Positions 33,225-43,224 of a stretch of 61,436 nucleotides of DNA are shown piece after piece. The notes beneath the pieces were generated by a model that was given only the letters and a program-made list of their open reading frames with translations, searched no databases and had not been told where the DNA came from. Source of the DNA: a virus. Both the position numbers and the translations under genes were made by a program. The stretch lies in IMG/VR virus record IMGVR_UViG_3300034018_002789, positions 1-61,436 of that record; one strand, 5' to 3'. Position 1 is the stretch's first letter; each line of letters opens with the position of its first letter.

Positions 33225-36200
33225 GTTATGTCCCCTTCTTGTGTTTTGCCATCTGAATATTCTATTTTAAAGCTAATACTTTCTGTGTTTTTTATTTGAT
33301 CTTGAGGGCCACCTGTTGGCTCTTCCTCTGCTCCAGCCATAGCAAAAGGTATTACAAGTCCCGTTGGGTCTGAATAATATAAGGCTGCCCCACTTCTATC
33401 TACACCCTTATATGTTACACCATCAGATGTAACAGATGCCTTAGTATAGTGTCTCAATTCATAACTGAGACTTGTTCCAGTTGTTTTTAAGGTCATCAAA
33501 TCGCCGCCTATAGTTAAATTGCCAGATCCGTCAACAACATCATCGACAAAGTAATAAGGCTTAGTGCCTATAAAAACAAGATAGTTTTCTTTGAAATTTT
33601 GTGTATCAACAATAGTTGTAGCAGGTATGTCAAATACAGGCCATCCTGCTGGTTTTTGTATTTTCATGCCATAATATGATAGACTTCCAGTATTTGTTGC
33701 AACTCGATTTAATATTTTCCCAGAATAAACGCCAGATCCTAAATTCCATCCAGAAATATAAAATGATGTGTTGCTCGATGAATCATAACTATAGAATTTA
33801 TATTCTATTCCAGTTCCATTATTATAAAAATATGTATCTTGATTTACCACTTGTGTAATATTAGTATACCCGAGGCCAGCATTTACTGTAACCTTGGCAT
33901 AGTTTTCAACTAAATAATTTCCAGTAGTTGATGTTAGTATAATATTACTAGAACTGTCTAATATTGAATATGATAAAGGATAAGTACTTATGTTGCTTAA
34001 ACTTCCATTGTCTTTAATATAAATTACATTATCCAAAACATCTTCTATATCATAATCTGTTGCTGATATTCTAACCTTATAAGATGCTGTGGCATAGCCT
34101 TTTGATACATCCCACAAAGTTTTTATATTATATTTATTATAATTAAATGAAGCGTCTGATAGTTTATATTTATTTGCTTGTGTAACAGTAAATGAAGGAT
34201 CATCAATAAAAATATTTGAAAGTTTGTATGAAAAATTAGACAAGTTTATTGGTTCTGCTACAGACTCTATTACTTGTATGTAAAACCCATTAGGATTAGA
34301 AACAGTGTAATTTCCAGTATAAACTCCGCTAGTTATTTCTAAAAAAGTTTTACTTGAATTTGAACTTATTCCTATATTTTGAAAATTTACTCCATAAGAA
34401 AATAAATTAATAATTTTATTATATGCATTTGTAGAACCAGTATCTAAAACTGTTTCTGATGCAAGATTATTTCTTAACATGTTTATAGGATATGGTCCAT
34501 AATAAACAGCTCTGTTTAACATAATTTGAGCATTTCCAGCGATAGTAAATTCATTTCCATTATAAACTATAAAAGTTTCTATTGTTTCTTCTGGCGGAAT
34601 AAAAAAATCTTCTAAACTTGCTGAAATCCAATGATCATTTAAATTAGCATGCAAAGGAATGTATTCATTTAAAATTTCATAATATTCAGTAATTCTAAAA
34701 CTCGAATAATTCTCAATTTCTACAACAATATCAAAAAAAGAACTTATTGTTCCACGGCATGGCTCTATAAAATTCTTATCTATATCACAAGGTTCTTGGC
34801 TATCTCTTAAAGAACCATTATATTCATCCATGTTATAAACATTTTCACTATATGGAAAAATAGTTCTTATTTTTCCAAAATTTGTAGGACCAGTTATTGG
34901 ATTTTTCTGAGCAACAATTACGCCAAACATAGAGTCAAATTCAGATATTAATCGAGTGTTCCAATCTTTTTTAGGAAAGTCAAAATACCTATCATCTCTT
35001 TGGTCTGCAAGAGGCAAGGTTTTTATATAATTGTAAATTGTTACATCCGAAGGATTTGTAAAAGGAAGTATTTGGTATGTTATTTTTATGTGGTCGCCTA
35101 AAACTAATGGGTTGCCAACCCATTTCATAACACTCTTGCCATCAGAAGTTGTTATTGTAATGTTAGACAAAGAAGAAGCAGAATATGGGTCTTCTTTTTT
35201 TCTAAATTCTATTTCAAAATAAGTCGTATTTATTGGCAAAGATATATTGGAAAGAATAAACTCGTTTATTCCCAAATATTGAAAACTTTCAGCAAACATA
35301 AAATCAGTTCCGCACTGCCAGAGCTGATCAAGTTTTACTAGTCTTATGTTAGCTTCAGATAAAGCTTGTTTTAATCCTTCGTAAGTACCTTTCTTTTTTG
35401 CTTTTGGCATTGCAGTCTTAATTTGCCTGCGCCAAAGTGTAGGATCTTGAGTTCTTAACTTTAATGAAAAAAGATTTGAAAGAAAAACTAAAAGAGGTTC
35501 TTGCGTTGCATTAGCATCTTGTATATCTTGAAGTTGCAATCCTAAATTTTCAAGAATATTAAAGCCACTTGCAATTGATTTATTTAATTTATTCAAAGTA
35601 TCAACACTAACATCATCATTTGCATAATTTGTAAAATACATTTCTGGAGTATATGCTTCCAGCAATTTTAAATATTTATCTGGAGAAACAATATGCGAAG
35701 GCGTTGCAACTGTATTTGCCACGTCCGAATTTAAATAAAACTTAACAAAATCAGAATAAGTTTCAGTTGATAATGAATTTGGTTGCCAAGTAAAACATAA
35801 ATAATAATCACCTTCTCTTACAGATGAGTTCGGCTTCCATGTAAATTCAAAATGGCCATATTGTATAGTTTCTGTATTTGAAACTTTTTTAACAACACTA
35901 TCTGTATTTGGCGCTCCGTTTACCCACAAAGATTCTGTTATAGATCCTATATTAAGTTCTACTATTGATTGTGTGAAATATACTGATGATGCTACTGAAG
36001 TATTAACAAGTTGCTTTCTTAATTCTTCTGCATCATTATAGTATTCTTGCTTTAAAGTAGGATTTACTTCTTGGCAATATTGTTGATATTTATTTAAATA
36101 TTCTTTATATAATTTAATATCAAATGTTTCACTTATGTTTTGTAACGAAGTATCTCCATTTATATTTCTTGCTATGAAATAAATTTTAATATTCGTTATT

Positions 36201-36313
36201 GCGTATGGGTCTTGGTTGAAACAACCCATATTAGCTGTATCTTTTTGCGGAGTGTAAAAGTCTATTATTATTTGATCATTTACATTCGGATTTTCATAAT
36301 AATATTTAAGCAT
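33221..36313 (-). CDS. Baseplate wedge protein, gpI/gp7-like, with large C-terminal extension
   Basis: Residues 220-345 resemble tail protein I of contractile phages: LQDIQDANATQEPLLVFL, then LRTQDPTLWRRQIKTAMPKAKKKGTYEGLKQALSEA, the KGT-x-x-G-L signature used for wedge assembly. The remaining roughly 680 residues are beta-rich and unlike gpI. In a T4-type layout the gene after gp6 is gp7, so this may be a gp7/gpI fusion. The N-terminal part (residues 1-200) has polar strands and a W-containing helix. Confidence 0.6.
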   Translation of the reverse strand: MLKYYYENPNVNDQIIIDFYTPQKDTANMGCFNQDPYAITNIKIYFIARNINGDTSLQNISETFDIKLYKEYLNKYQQYCQEVNPTLKQEYYNDAEELRKQLVNTSVASSVYFTQSIVELNIGSITESLWVNGAPNTDSVVKKVSNTETIQYGHFEFTWKPNSSVREGDYYLCFTWQPNSLSTETYSDFVKFYLNSDVANTVATPSHIVSPDKYLKLLEAYTPEMYFTNYANDDVSVDTLNKLNKSIASGFNILENLGLQLQDIQDANATQEPLLVFLSNLFSLKLRTQDPTLWRRQIKTAMPKAKKKGTYEGLKQALSEANIRLVKLDQLWQCGTDFMFAESFQYLGINEFILSNISLPINTTYFEIEFRKKEDPYSASSLSNITITTSDGKSVMKWVGNPLVLGDHIKITYQILPFTNPSDVTIYNYIKTLPLADQRDDRYFDFPKKDWNTRLISEFDSMFGVIVAQKNPITGPTNFGKIRTIFPYSENVYNMDEYNGSLRDSQEPCDIDKNFIEPCRGTISSFFDIVVEIENYSSFRITEYYEILNEYIPLHANLNDHWISASLEDFFIPPEETIETFIVYNGNEFTIAGNAQIMLNRAVYYGPYPINMLRNNLASETVLDTGSTNAYNKIINLFSYGVNFQNIGISSNSSKTFLEITSGVYTGNYTVSNPNGFYIQVIESVAEPINLSNFSYKLSNIFIDDPSFTVTQANKYKLSDASFNYNKYNIKTLWDVSKGYATASYKVRISATDYDIEDVLDNVIYIKDNGSLSNISTYPLSYSILDSSSNIILTSTTGNYLVENYAKVTVNAGLGYTNITQVVNQDTYFYNNGTGIEYKFYSYDSSSNTSFYISGWNLGSGVYSGKILNRVATNTGSLSYYGMKIQKPAGWPVFDIPATTIVDTQNFKENYLVFIGTKPYYFVDDVVDGSGNLTIGGDLMTLKTTGTSLSYELRHYTKASVTSDGVTYKGVDRSGAALYYSDPTGLVIPFAMAGAEEEPTGGPQDQIKNTESISFKIEYSDGKTQEGDIT

Positions 36314-36320
36314 TCAAATC

Positions 36321-37886
36321 TCACTCATATTCAAATGTTATTTGAACATCTCCATATGGTCTTATTATTTCAAAATACCTTGTTGTTACCAATGGCACAG
36401 ACTTGCTATCTGTTACAGTAACCAAAGATATGTCATAACTATTTGGCTCTGTTACATTGTTTAAAGCTTTTACCACATCAGTTTGCTTTAGTGTTTGTCC
36501 ATAGTCCCAATTATTTAAATTAAAGAAAATATTTAAACTATTTTGTATTTGACTTTTAATTCTATCTTCAAATGGTTTATAAAAATTATTAATAATAACT
36601 GCAACACTAACCTGAACATATACTACCAAGCCGTCTCTTATGCAAATATTATCTGTTATCATTTTTTTAGTGTCAAGATAATCTAACATTTCAGCTTTAA
36701 ATTGAGAACTGGCTAATTTTAAACCGTCTTGACCATCTTTAACTAAAACAAATATTTCAATTATGTTTGCAGAACATCCGGAATGTCTTAACGCTATAGT
36801 TGCCTTTCCTGTTGTTCCATTATATGGTGTGGAAAATTGATTGCATAACGTTTTATAATCTTCTCCAGTAACAGCTCTTTCTTGAGATTTTATATAGAAA
36901 GGCAGTTTCCTTCTTATGTCTTCTACCCCGTCACCACTATACCCATTTTCACCTTTAGTATAATTTGTAAAATTAACAATTATACTAGATGCTTGATTTG
37001 GAATTGAAATTAAAGCATCAATGCTGGCAGCGTTTGTTACAATGTCGCCTATTGGACCCCCTCCAACTCTATATGTTACGTTTATTGTCGCATTTAAAGA
37101 AGGACACAATCCAGCTCTATTGTTGCCAAATATTACATATAAACTATAATCTGATTTATATTCAATTCTGTATTCTTTTCTTGGTTGACTATCTGTGAAA
37201 AAATCTACTTGATTCCATTGTTCACCATTAACATAAACACGAACAGATCCAAGAAGAACCGGAAGAGATGAAAGTAAAAATGATTGGTTTATTGTTCCCG
37301 TTCCAAGAAAACTATCAGTAACAGTTTGTCCTTGCAAACCAACTACATTAGAATTTACTAGCTTGCCAGCAGATATGATTATTGATTCATCAAAAATAGG
37401 CCTGTTAAAACTATCTGCTGGATATAATTCATAATTTACCGATTGATTTCCATTAGTAATTTGAACATCAAAAGGAGCAGGTATTTCAACATTGTTTATT
37501 TGAGCCGTATTTATTCTAGCTGTCCACATACATTTTGAAGCAACTGGTGGAAGTGGTTTGTAACCTACTAAACCCGCTAACCTAAAAGCATTATCAATTT
37601 CTGTTACTGTATCAATAAAAATTTCATTTGCAATTTGATCAATTTTAAAAGATAAAGTATCTGCTATAAATGCCCAGTTTTCTACTAACATTATTGCTAT
37701 GCTAGATTCAACAAAATCACTAAATTTATCAGAGAAGTTTTGCTGAATATATGTTAAAAGTCGAGATTTCATAGACCAGAAATCTTGATTCGTGTAATTT
37801 AAATTTACAGCAGTAGGTCTATTTACATTGTTTGTAACTTTATAAGGAGTTACATCAAAAGGACAAGACTCAGCCATTTGCATCAC
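36321..37886 (-). CDS. Baseplate wedge protein, gp6/J-like
   Basis: The baseplate J/gp6 family core is visible: an N-terminal helix bundle with VENWAFIADTLSFKIDQIANEIFI (residues about 50-75), then a strand with VGYKPLPPVASKCMWTARI, a long beta domain, and C-terminal pieces with ITFEYE at the very end. In contractile tails this protein forms the wedge ring around the hub. The length of 521 aa is normal for the family. The gene is next to gp25, and its start overlaps the gp25-like stop by 17 nt. Confidence 0.75.
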   Translation of the reverse strand: MMQMAESCPFDVTPYKVTNNVNRPTAVNLNYTNQDFWSMKSRLLTYIQQNFSDKFSDFVESSIAIMLVENWAFIADTLSFKIDQIANEIFIDTVTEIDNAFRLAGLVGYKPLPPVASKCMWTARINTAQINNVEIPAPFDVQITNGNQSVNYELYPADSFNRPIFDESIIISAGKLVNSNVVGLQGQTVTDSFLGTGTINQSFLLSSLPVLLGSVRVYVNGEQWNQVDFFTDSQPRKEYRIEYKSDYSLYVIFGNNRAGLCPSLNATINVTYRVGGGPIGDIVTNAASIDALISIPNQASSIIVNFTNYTKGENGYSGDGVEDIRRKLPFYIKSQERAVTGEDYKTLCNQFSTPYNGTTGKATIALRHSGCSANIIEIFVLVKDGQDGLKLASSQFKAEMLDYLDTKKMITDNICIRDGLVVYVQVSVAVIINNFYKPFEDRIKSQIQNSLNIFFNLNNWDYGQTLKQTDVVKALNNVTEPNSYDISLVTVTDSKSVPLVTTRYFEIIRPYGDVQITFEYE

Positions 37887-38382
37887 CGCCCAAAGGTAGT
37901 TCTAGTTTCAGTACACTTACATTTTGCAAGTTGCTTAAAATACTATATAAAAGTTTAACTCTCATAACATGCGGATCATCAGGATCATTGTATTCGCTGT
38001 AAGCTCCATAAGACTTGCCGATATTTAAGTTGGGGTTGTTTACTCCAACTGAATAATTGTTAACGTTAGAATCAAAAAAATTAGGCATTGTACTAGGACC
38101 GCCAGAAGTAGAAATCTCTAAATTTCTTACAACAATTCTTGGCTCCCAATTTTTTATTGCAGCAAGAATATCATGTTTAACATTATTAACTAAATCCTGA
38201 GTATTTTGTTCAAACAAATATTTTCTAAGAGGTGTGCCATATTGTGGAAGCATAACCCTTTCACCAGGATTTGTTAATATTAATTGTAACAAATCTCCTT
38301 TGATTGTAGCTTCTTCTTCAACACTCCTAAACAGTCCTAAAGGACTGGGAGTTATTGGGTACGGTGCGCCTAATAATGCCAT
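37870..38382 (-). CDS. Baseplate wedge protein, gp25-like
   Basis: A 170-aa protein with the gp25 lysozyme-fold family signature: LLQLILTNPGERVMLPQYGTPL (residues about 32-53), then LVNNVKHDILAAIKNWEPRI(V)V(R)NL. These proteins sit at the hub-wedge interface and are structurally like lysozyme but not necessarily active. Upstream is a TATATAAAGTT stretch before ATG, without a clear RBS. Confidence 0.85.
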   Translation of the reverse strand: MALLGAPYPITPSPLGLFRSVEEEATIKGDLLQLILTNPGERVMLPQYGTPLRKYLFEQNTQDLVNNVKHDILAAIKNWEPRIVVRNLEISTSGGPSTMPNFFDSNVNNYSVGVNNPNLNIGKSYGAYSEYNDPDDPHVMRVKLLYSILSNLQNVSVLKLELPLGGDANG

Positions 38383-38415
38383 AACTTTATATAGTAAAAA
38401 AATATACTAATTATA

Positions 38416-40560
38416 TTATCTAGCTTCTGGAATATCTGATTTAACAACATTCTGTGAATTAGGAGATGCACTAGAATAAAAGCGATCACTAATTTTTAAA
38501 ACACCTCTTCCAGTAGCCTTGCCGTTTGAATCATATGTTGGAACCCACACAACAACAGGAAAACAACCCGGACCTTTCCCTGTTACTTTGCCATCTTTGT
38601 CTTTTTGATCATAGTCTTTTCCAGCCAAAACAGCCGATATATCATCTGCTATACTTATTATCTTTTTTGACAGGGTAAAAGAATTACCTGTTGAACCAGT
38701 TAAAACCATGTTGTTTCGACTTGTATATGTTAGTTTATCTCCAAAGTTATCAACCAAATCGTTTCTTTCGCTTTCAGACTGTTTGTTTAACCATCCAATG
38801 ACTTCATAAGAATGATCTGTTGTAGTTAACAAAAATGACCCGCCACACCTCAATCTAACTTGACCCGGGCCATCTGCCCTTTCTGCAAAAGATAGCATGT
38901 GTGGCCCATATTTTTGATTATCTTTCTGCGGTGAAATAATTCGAATATATTGACTGGCTGTATTTTTTTGTCCACCTTGATCAACCATTTCAAATCTTAA
39001 TCCATAACCAGTTCTCATCTCAATATAAGATTCACTAGATTGTGCTTCCGCAGGGTTGTCTCCCTTTCTTGGAAGATTGGATTTTTTATTACCTCTTGCA
39101 GATAATGTTAAAGTATTTGTTGATGAATCTTTAAGCCTAATTCCATTATTAATTGTAGCATATCCTTTTTCATTTGATGCTTCATCACATAGAAATATTT
39201 CGTTTCCATTTGCAGACGCAATTTTAATACCATTTTCAGCAGCTCTTGTATTTGTTGAGCTTTCTATATCATTCATTGTTATTTTATGACCAGTTGCTGA
39301 AACCCAATATGTTCTTCCCATGTATTTGTTTGTGCAACCAAAATCAAAATCTCTTAAACTAGAATGCCAATCAGAATTTCCAACTGGAGCTTCTACAGAA
39401 TCGTCCATTACCCATGAATGCCCAGATATTGAAAGCAATTGAATTCCTGTCTGAGGTAAATCACACTTGTTATTTTGAGGTGTTTGAGGTCCTTTATAAG
39501 GTCTGCATTCATTTGCATTTTTAAAGAATGGATTCTTGCCAATTTGATTGTTTTTTGTTTGATTATCTGGTTTTCTATTATTTGGAATATTTTGATATGC
39601 ATCACAAGACAAATGTTTTTCATGTGCCGGAATCTTAAACTGATCATATTCAAAAAATGGAGTATTTGCATCTTGCTCTTCTTGATTTAACTCTGTAACA
39701 CTTGGTCCCGCCATAGAAGTATCAGCAACTGGGTTTGGAATTCCTATAATACAACTTACATCACCATCAGCATGAGAAGTGTCTCCGCACTTTGGATTTG
39801 ACCATTGTCCTCCGTAATGAAATGGATCATCCTTAAACATCATCCAGTTCCCATTTCCACTCATAATTTCAAGTCTTTTCCATCTTCTATTACACTTCGC
39901 ATCTCCATCAACCATTTTTAACATATGCTTTTCTGGAGTTTTAAATCCATAAATATAAGGATATGTACTTCTTTTTGCTATTGTAGGATCTGTTTCTACA
40001 TCTTGAAGACTGTCAACATCATACCCATTGTAATTTTCTGTATTCCAAGGCGGCAAACTTTGCGATCCATCTGTCGCACCACAAAGATATCCATCTCTTT
40101 TACTTAGCTTTTGATAAAGTAAATCATATTCTGGAACAGCAAAATCAAAAGCAGCTCTGCCATCAGTATCCGAATTTCTACTTCTAGACCATGTAGTGCC
40201 AAGATAATATGGCGTTTTTCTAGTAGAAGCTTCAAATATTACCATAATTGTACTGCCTGCTGGAGGAACCCATGTGGCACCACAATCATCAAAACCTCCA
40301 AATGAAGATAATGGATATGCATACGGTAAAGATTGCCAATCAGCGTCTGGTAAATTTAAAATTGGAGAAAAGAACTTAACTCTATTCTGCTTGTAATAAT
40401 CTACCGTACTTACACAAAGACAAGAATAAACACCATAAAGATTCGCTTTCTGCTTTAAAAATGTAAATGTTGATTTACTACTATATTGAGATTTTAAATT
40501 TTTAAAATCTGTCTCTAATGAGTTTAATCTAAGTTCTTGTTCTCTTCTTGTACTAGACAT
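38416..40560 (-). CDS. Baseplate central spike, gp5-like
   Basis: After a short N-terminal coiled coil (RREQELRLNSLETDFKNLK), an OB-fold follows at residues about 40-130 (YGVYSCLCVSTVDYYKQNRVKFF, then PPAGSTIMVIFEA, then YYLGTTW), as in gp5/VgrG spike proteins. Residues 200-550 contain many short Asn/Asp turns and repeated I-x-L-x-x strands (GIKIASANGNEIFL, GIRLKDSSTNTLTLSARG), resembling a beta-helix spike. No lysozyme active-site motif is recognised. RBS AAAGGTG precedes ATG. It follows the hub gene, in the T4 order gp27-gp5-gp25. Confidence 0.75.
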   Translation of the reverse strand: MSSTRREQELRLNSLETDFKNLKSQYSSKSTFTFLKQKANLYGVYSCLCVSTVDYYKQNRVKFFSPILNLPDADWQSLPYAYPLSSFGGFDDCGATWVPPAGSTIMVIFEASTRKTPYYLGTTWSRSRNSDTDGRAAFDFAVPEYDLLYQKLSKRDGYLCGATDGSQSLPPWNTENYNGYDVDSLQDVETDPTIAKRSTYPYIYGFKTPEKHMLKMVDGDAKCNRRWKRLEIMSGNGNWMMFKDDPFHYGGQWSNPKCGDTSHADGDVSCIIGIPNPVADTSMAGPSVTELNQEEQDANTPFFEYDQFKIPAHEKHLSCDAYQNIPNNRKPDNQTKNNQIGKNPFFKNANECRPYKGPQTPQNNKCDLPQTGIQLLSISGHSWVMDDSVEAPVGNSDWHSSLRDFDFGCTNKYMGRTYWVSATGHKITMNDIESSTNTRAAENGIKIASANGNEIFLCDEASNEKGYATINNGIRLKDSSTNTLTLSARGNKKSNLPRKGDNPAEAQSSESYIEMRTGYGLRFEMVDQGGQKNTASQYIRIISPQKDNQKYGPHMLSFAERADGPGQVRLRCGGSFLLTTTDHSYEVIGWLNKQSESERNDLVDNFGDKLTYTSRNNMVLTGSTGNSFTLSKKIISIADDISAVLAGKDYDQKDKDGKVTGKGPGCFPVVVWVPTYDSNGKATGRGVLKISDRFYSSASPNSQNVVKSDIPEAR

Positions 40561-40569
40561 AAAACACCT

Positions 40570-42303
40570 TTATTTTTTACCGACAGACAAACTTTCCGGA
40601 ATAGCTGAAGATACTTTTAATACAGTTTCAAACTGACCTTTATCATTAATACTATGAACTATGCCTGATACATAATAATTGCTTCTAGAAAAATACGGAT
40701 TAACAGAGGATGAGGTAAGTGCATAATCACACCCTAAATTCTCATATCCTCCAATAGCATATGGTTCTAAATATATTATAGAAATAAATGTTCCAACAAT
40801 ACTTAACGGGCTTGCATACCAAGGATCACCTATGATTTTTAAATCTGCTTCAATTGGGGAAGCAACTTCAGTAATTTTTGATGCCTCTGAATTTGCCCAC
40901 AAAGCTTCAAACTCTTTGTCGTTAGCAATTTTAGGAGCCCTAAAGTTTAAATTTGCAGATGGAACCGCAACGAATGTTTCTACGCCGAACCCTTTTTGAT
41001 CATTTTTTTCATTGCATTTTCCAGGAATTTTGTTTCCGTCTTTTACATCTTTTGGTTGATTATTATTGGCAGCATTAGCATTTGGACCTGGTGAAGCCAT
41101 AGCATTTACTGGCACTAATTCTATTTTTGGAGAAAATGATAAAACAGAAGATGAATTTCCACCATTTACAACATATGTAATTAAAGGACATTGTGATTTT
41201 TGTGTCGTTGCGCATCCTTCTTTGTTATTATCATTAAAAGTATCTTCTACAATATATAAAAACGGTCTTCTACTTCTACAATCCATCATAAAAAACATTC
41301 CATTTCCTTTTTCTGTTACAACAGAATTACACCATGTTCTAGCAGCATCCATTCCTGTTAGACCATCTGTATTATAAATACTATTTGGACCTTCGCTCCC
41401 TCCACCATCAGAAGAAGCAAATTTGAATTTTTTTATTACTTTTTGTGCTAAAGCTGGATTATACGCTACTCCTTCGGAATTGCCGGAAACATTTGGGGGT
41501 CTAACTGCTGTTGCAAACATAAAAGATGGCTTGTTATCAGCTTTTGAACCAGATTCTATTTTGCAATTTGTACTTTTAATAGTATTGTCAATAGCATTTT
41601 GTAAATTAGACTTGTTTTGTTCAGTTCCAAAAGTTTCTTTGCTTTTGCTTCCTATTTGAGAACCTAGTGTTAAATCAACCATTGTAAGTTTATAAACCCA
41701 AAAACCATTTTCTGTTTCTAAATCTATTTTTTGAATTAAAAAATTTAAATAATAGGATGTACTACGATCTGCTGAAAAAGGATCTACAGGAGGATTTTGT
41801 TCATCACCTAATATGGTTATGGTTTGAGATGTTGATAAATCAAAAACTTTCTTATTGCCAAATTGATCAACATATATCCATCCAAAATTACATAACACAG
41901 TTAGTGGAGAAGGATCAACCGCACAATCTTTTCCTGGAATAGATTCAAAAAATGTCCTAAACTTTCCACCGTTAACATCTACAATTGTTGCTTCTATTTT
42001 GCATGAATCAACAAATGAATAATTAAAATCTTTTATAAAAGGTCTATCTAAAACTCGTGTAGCAGTACTTGCTTTTCCTAAAAAAGAATCTCTTCCTCCT
42101 TGAATGTATTCTATATAAGATTTATTTCCTATTGTAATTCGTTTTGCAGTACCACCACCATTTTCAAATTCGTTATATCCAAATATAAGTTCAACAAATC
42201 CTGTTTTTAAATAAGAGTCATAAGGGTACGCAATTGATATTGGAGTTCCTGGACAAGAATATTTATTGACAATTGCTGCTGGAAATGATGGTATTCTGGC
42301 CAT
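40570..42303 (-). CDS. Baseplate hub protein, gp27-like
   Basis: Residues 460-577 carry the gp27/gpD-type C-terminal pattern (DLKIIGDPWYASPLSIVGTFISIIY, then NYYVSGIVHSINDKGQFETVLKV). The N-terminal half has paired beta domains typical of hub proteins. Its neighbours are the gp53/LysM-like wedge and the gp5-like spike, as in T4. It contains an unusual Gly/Ser/Asn-rich stretch (KFASSDGGGSEGPN) and several Cys. A moderate call; a profile search would settle it. Confidence 0.6.
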   Translation of the reverse strand: MARIPSFPAAIVNKYSCPGTPISIAYPYDSYLKTGFVELIFGYNEFENGGGTAKRITIGNKSYIEYIQGGRDSFLGKASTATRVLDRPFIKDFNYSFVDSCKIEATIVDVNGGKFRTFFESIPGKDCAVDPSPLTVLCNFGWIYVDQFGNKKVFDLSTSQTITILGDEQNPPVDPFSADRSTSYYLNFLIQKIDLETENGFWVYKLTMVDLTLGSQIGSKSKETFGTEQNKSNLQNAIDNTIKSTNCKIESGSKADNKPSFMFATAVRPPNVSGNSEGVAYNPALAQKVIKKFKFASSDGGGSEGPNSIYNTDGLTGMDAARTWCNSVVTEKGNGMFFMMDCRSRRPFLYIVEDTFNDNNKEGCATTQKSQCPLITYVVNGGNSSSVLSFSPKIELVPVNAMASPGPNANAANNNQPKDVKDGNKIPGKCNEKNDQKGFGVETFVAVPSANLNFRAPKIANDKEFEALWANSEASKITEVASPIEADLKIIGDPWYASPLSIVGTFISIIYLEPYAIGGYENLGCDYALTSSSVNPYFSRSNYYVSGIVHSINDKGQFETVLKVSSAIPESLSVGKK

Positions 42304-42307
42304 TGTG

Positions 42308-42640
42308 CTACACCGTGGTAAACTTTGAAGGTAACCTAATAATAATTCCTGATTTAAAATCCATTATGTCAAAAATCATATTATATTCCATTATTCTCCA
42401 CCAATAATCTGGCGTTCCATAATATTTATTACTTAATATATCTGGTCTATAATTTAAATTTTTTGGTATTTCAAAAAACTGATCTGTGTCACTATAGTTT
42501 TCTTCTTTTCTTTTATATGTTTCGTATGTTATTTTTCTATCATTTCCATAATAATATAACTGCGAGTTTACATATCTACTTGTATAATTAACAAAATTAG
42601 AAGAATTAGTAGCATTATACTTTTCAATATAGTTAGCCAT
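42308..42640 (-). CDS. Baseplate wedge protein, gp53/LysM-like
   Basis: The 110-aa protein ends LSNKYYGTPDYWWRIMEYNMIFD, matching the gp53/LysM-type pattern of a YG-x-P-x-x-W-W core followed by a short alpha-beta unit (IIIRLP). Such proteins clamp the wedges together. The ATG at 42640 overlaps the stop of the upstream gene (TAATG), so they are coupled. Confidence 0.65.
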   Translation of the reverse strand: MANYIEKYNATNSSNFVNYTSRYVNSQLYYYGNDRKITYETYKRKEENYSDTDQFFEIPKNLNYRPDILSNKYYGTPDYWWRIMEYNMIFDIMDFKSGIIIRLPSKFTTV

Positions 42641-43200
42641 TAACCACCCCACTGGAATATTCGTTCTGCACCAGGCATATCAACTGTAGAATAAACAATA
42701 TCAAAGTTGCAACTTACTTCAAATCTATACGGTATTAGACTTCCGTCTTGCCAAGGAACATCTTTTGGCCATGAAACAGAGCAACTTTTCAACACAGAGC
42801 AAAGCTCGCCAGCAGGATTTAAAGGATTTCCTCTATCAGTCAATAATCTTCCACACCTTAAATGAACAAGAGGTGGAGGAGTATATGGAAATCCCATAGT
42901 ATTTTCTTCTCTGGGATATGTACATGCTTGTAATAACCTTAAATAATAAAGATTTCTGGCCGTTGCATATTCACTGTCAGCAAGCATCGTTATTTTCCAG
43001 CTTATTTCTCTATTCCCGCCCTGCCCGAAAGTTTTTATAGGCATTGATCGACCAATGCCTGTTTCTTCTCCAAAAGAAGCACTATGAGAATCTGTTATAT
43101 CAGGCAAAACATACATGTATATGTAATATGTCCCAACCCTTATGTAACAATCGGGTATTGGTTTTAACAAATATCCCTGATCTTGTGTTGCTATAGCCAT
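42640..43200 (-). CDS. Tail tube-initiator/baseplate protein, Afp7/gp53-type
   Basis: The 186-aa sequence contains the pattern typical of the tube-initiator family of contractile tails: SHSASFGEETGIGRSMPIKTF near residues 38-58 (S-x-G-E-x-x-x-x-G-R-S-x-P-I), GNREISWKITML, then PPPLVHLRCGRLLTD and a C-terminal YRFEVSCNFDIVYS. In contractile injection systems this protein joins the hub to the tube. It is between tape measure and gp53-like genes, a fitting place. Confidence 0.55.
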   Translation of the reverse strand: MAIATQDQGYLLKPIPDCYIRVGTYYIYMYVLPDITDSHSASFGEETGIGRSMPIKTFGQGGNREISWKITMLADSEYATARNLYYLRLLQACTYPREENTMGFPYTPPPLVHLRCGRLLTDRGNPLNPAGELCSVLKSCSVSWPKDVPWQDGSLIPYRFEVSCNFDIVYSTVDMPGAERIFQWGG

Positions 43201-43224
43201 TTAAATCACCAATTTAAATTAGTA

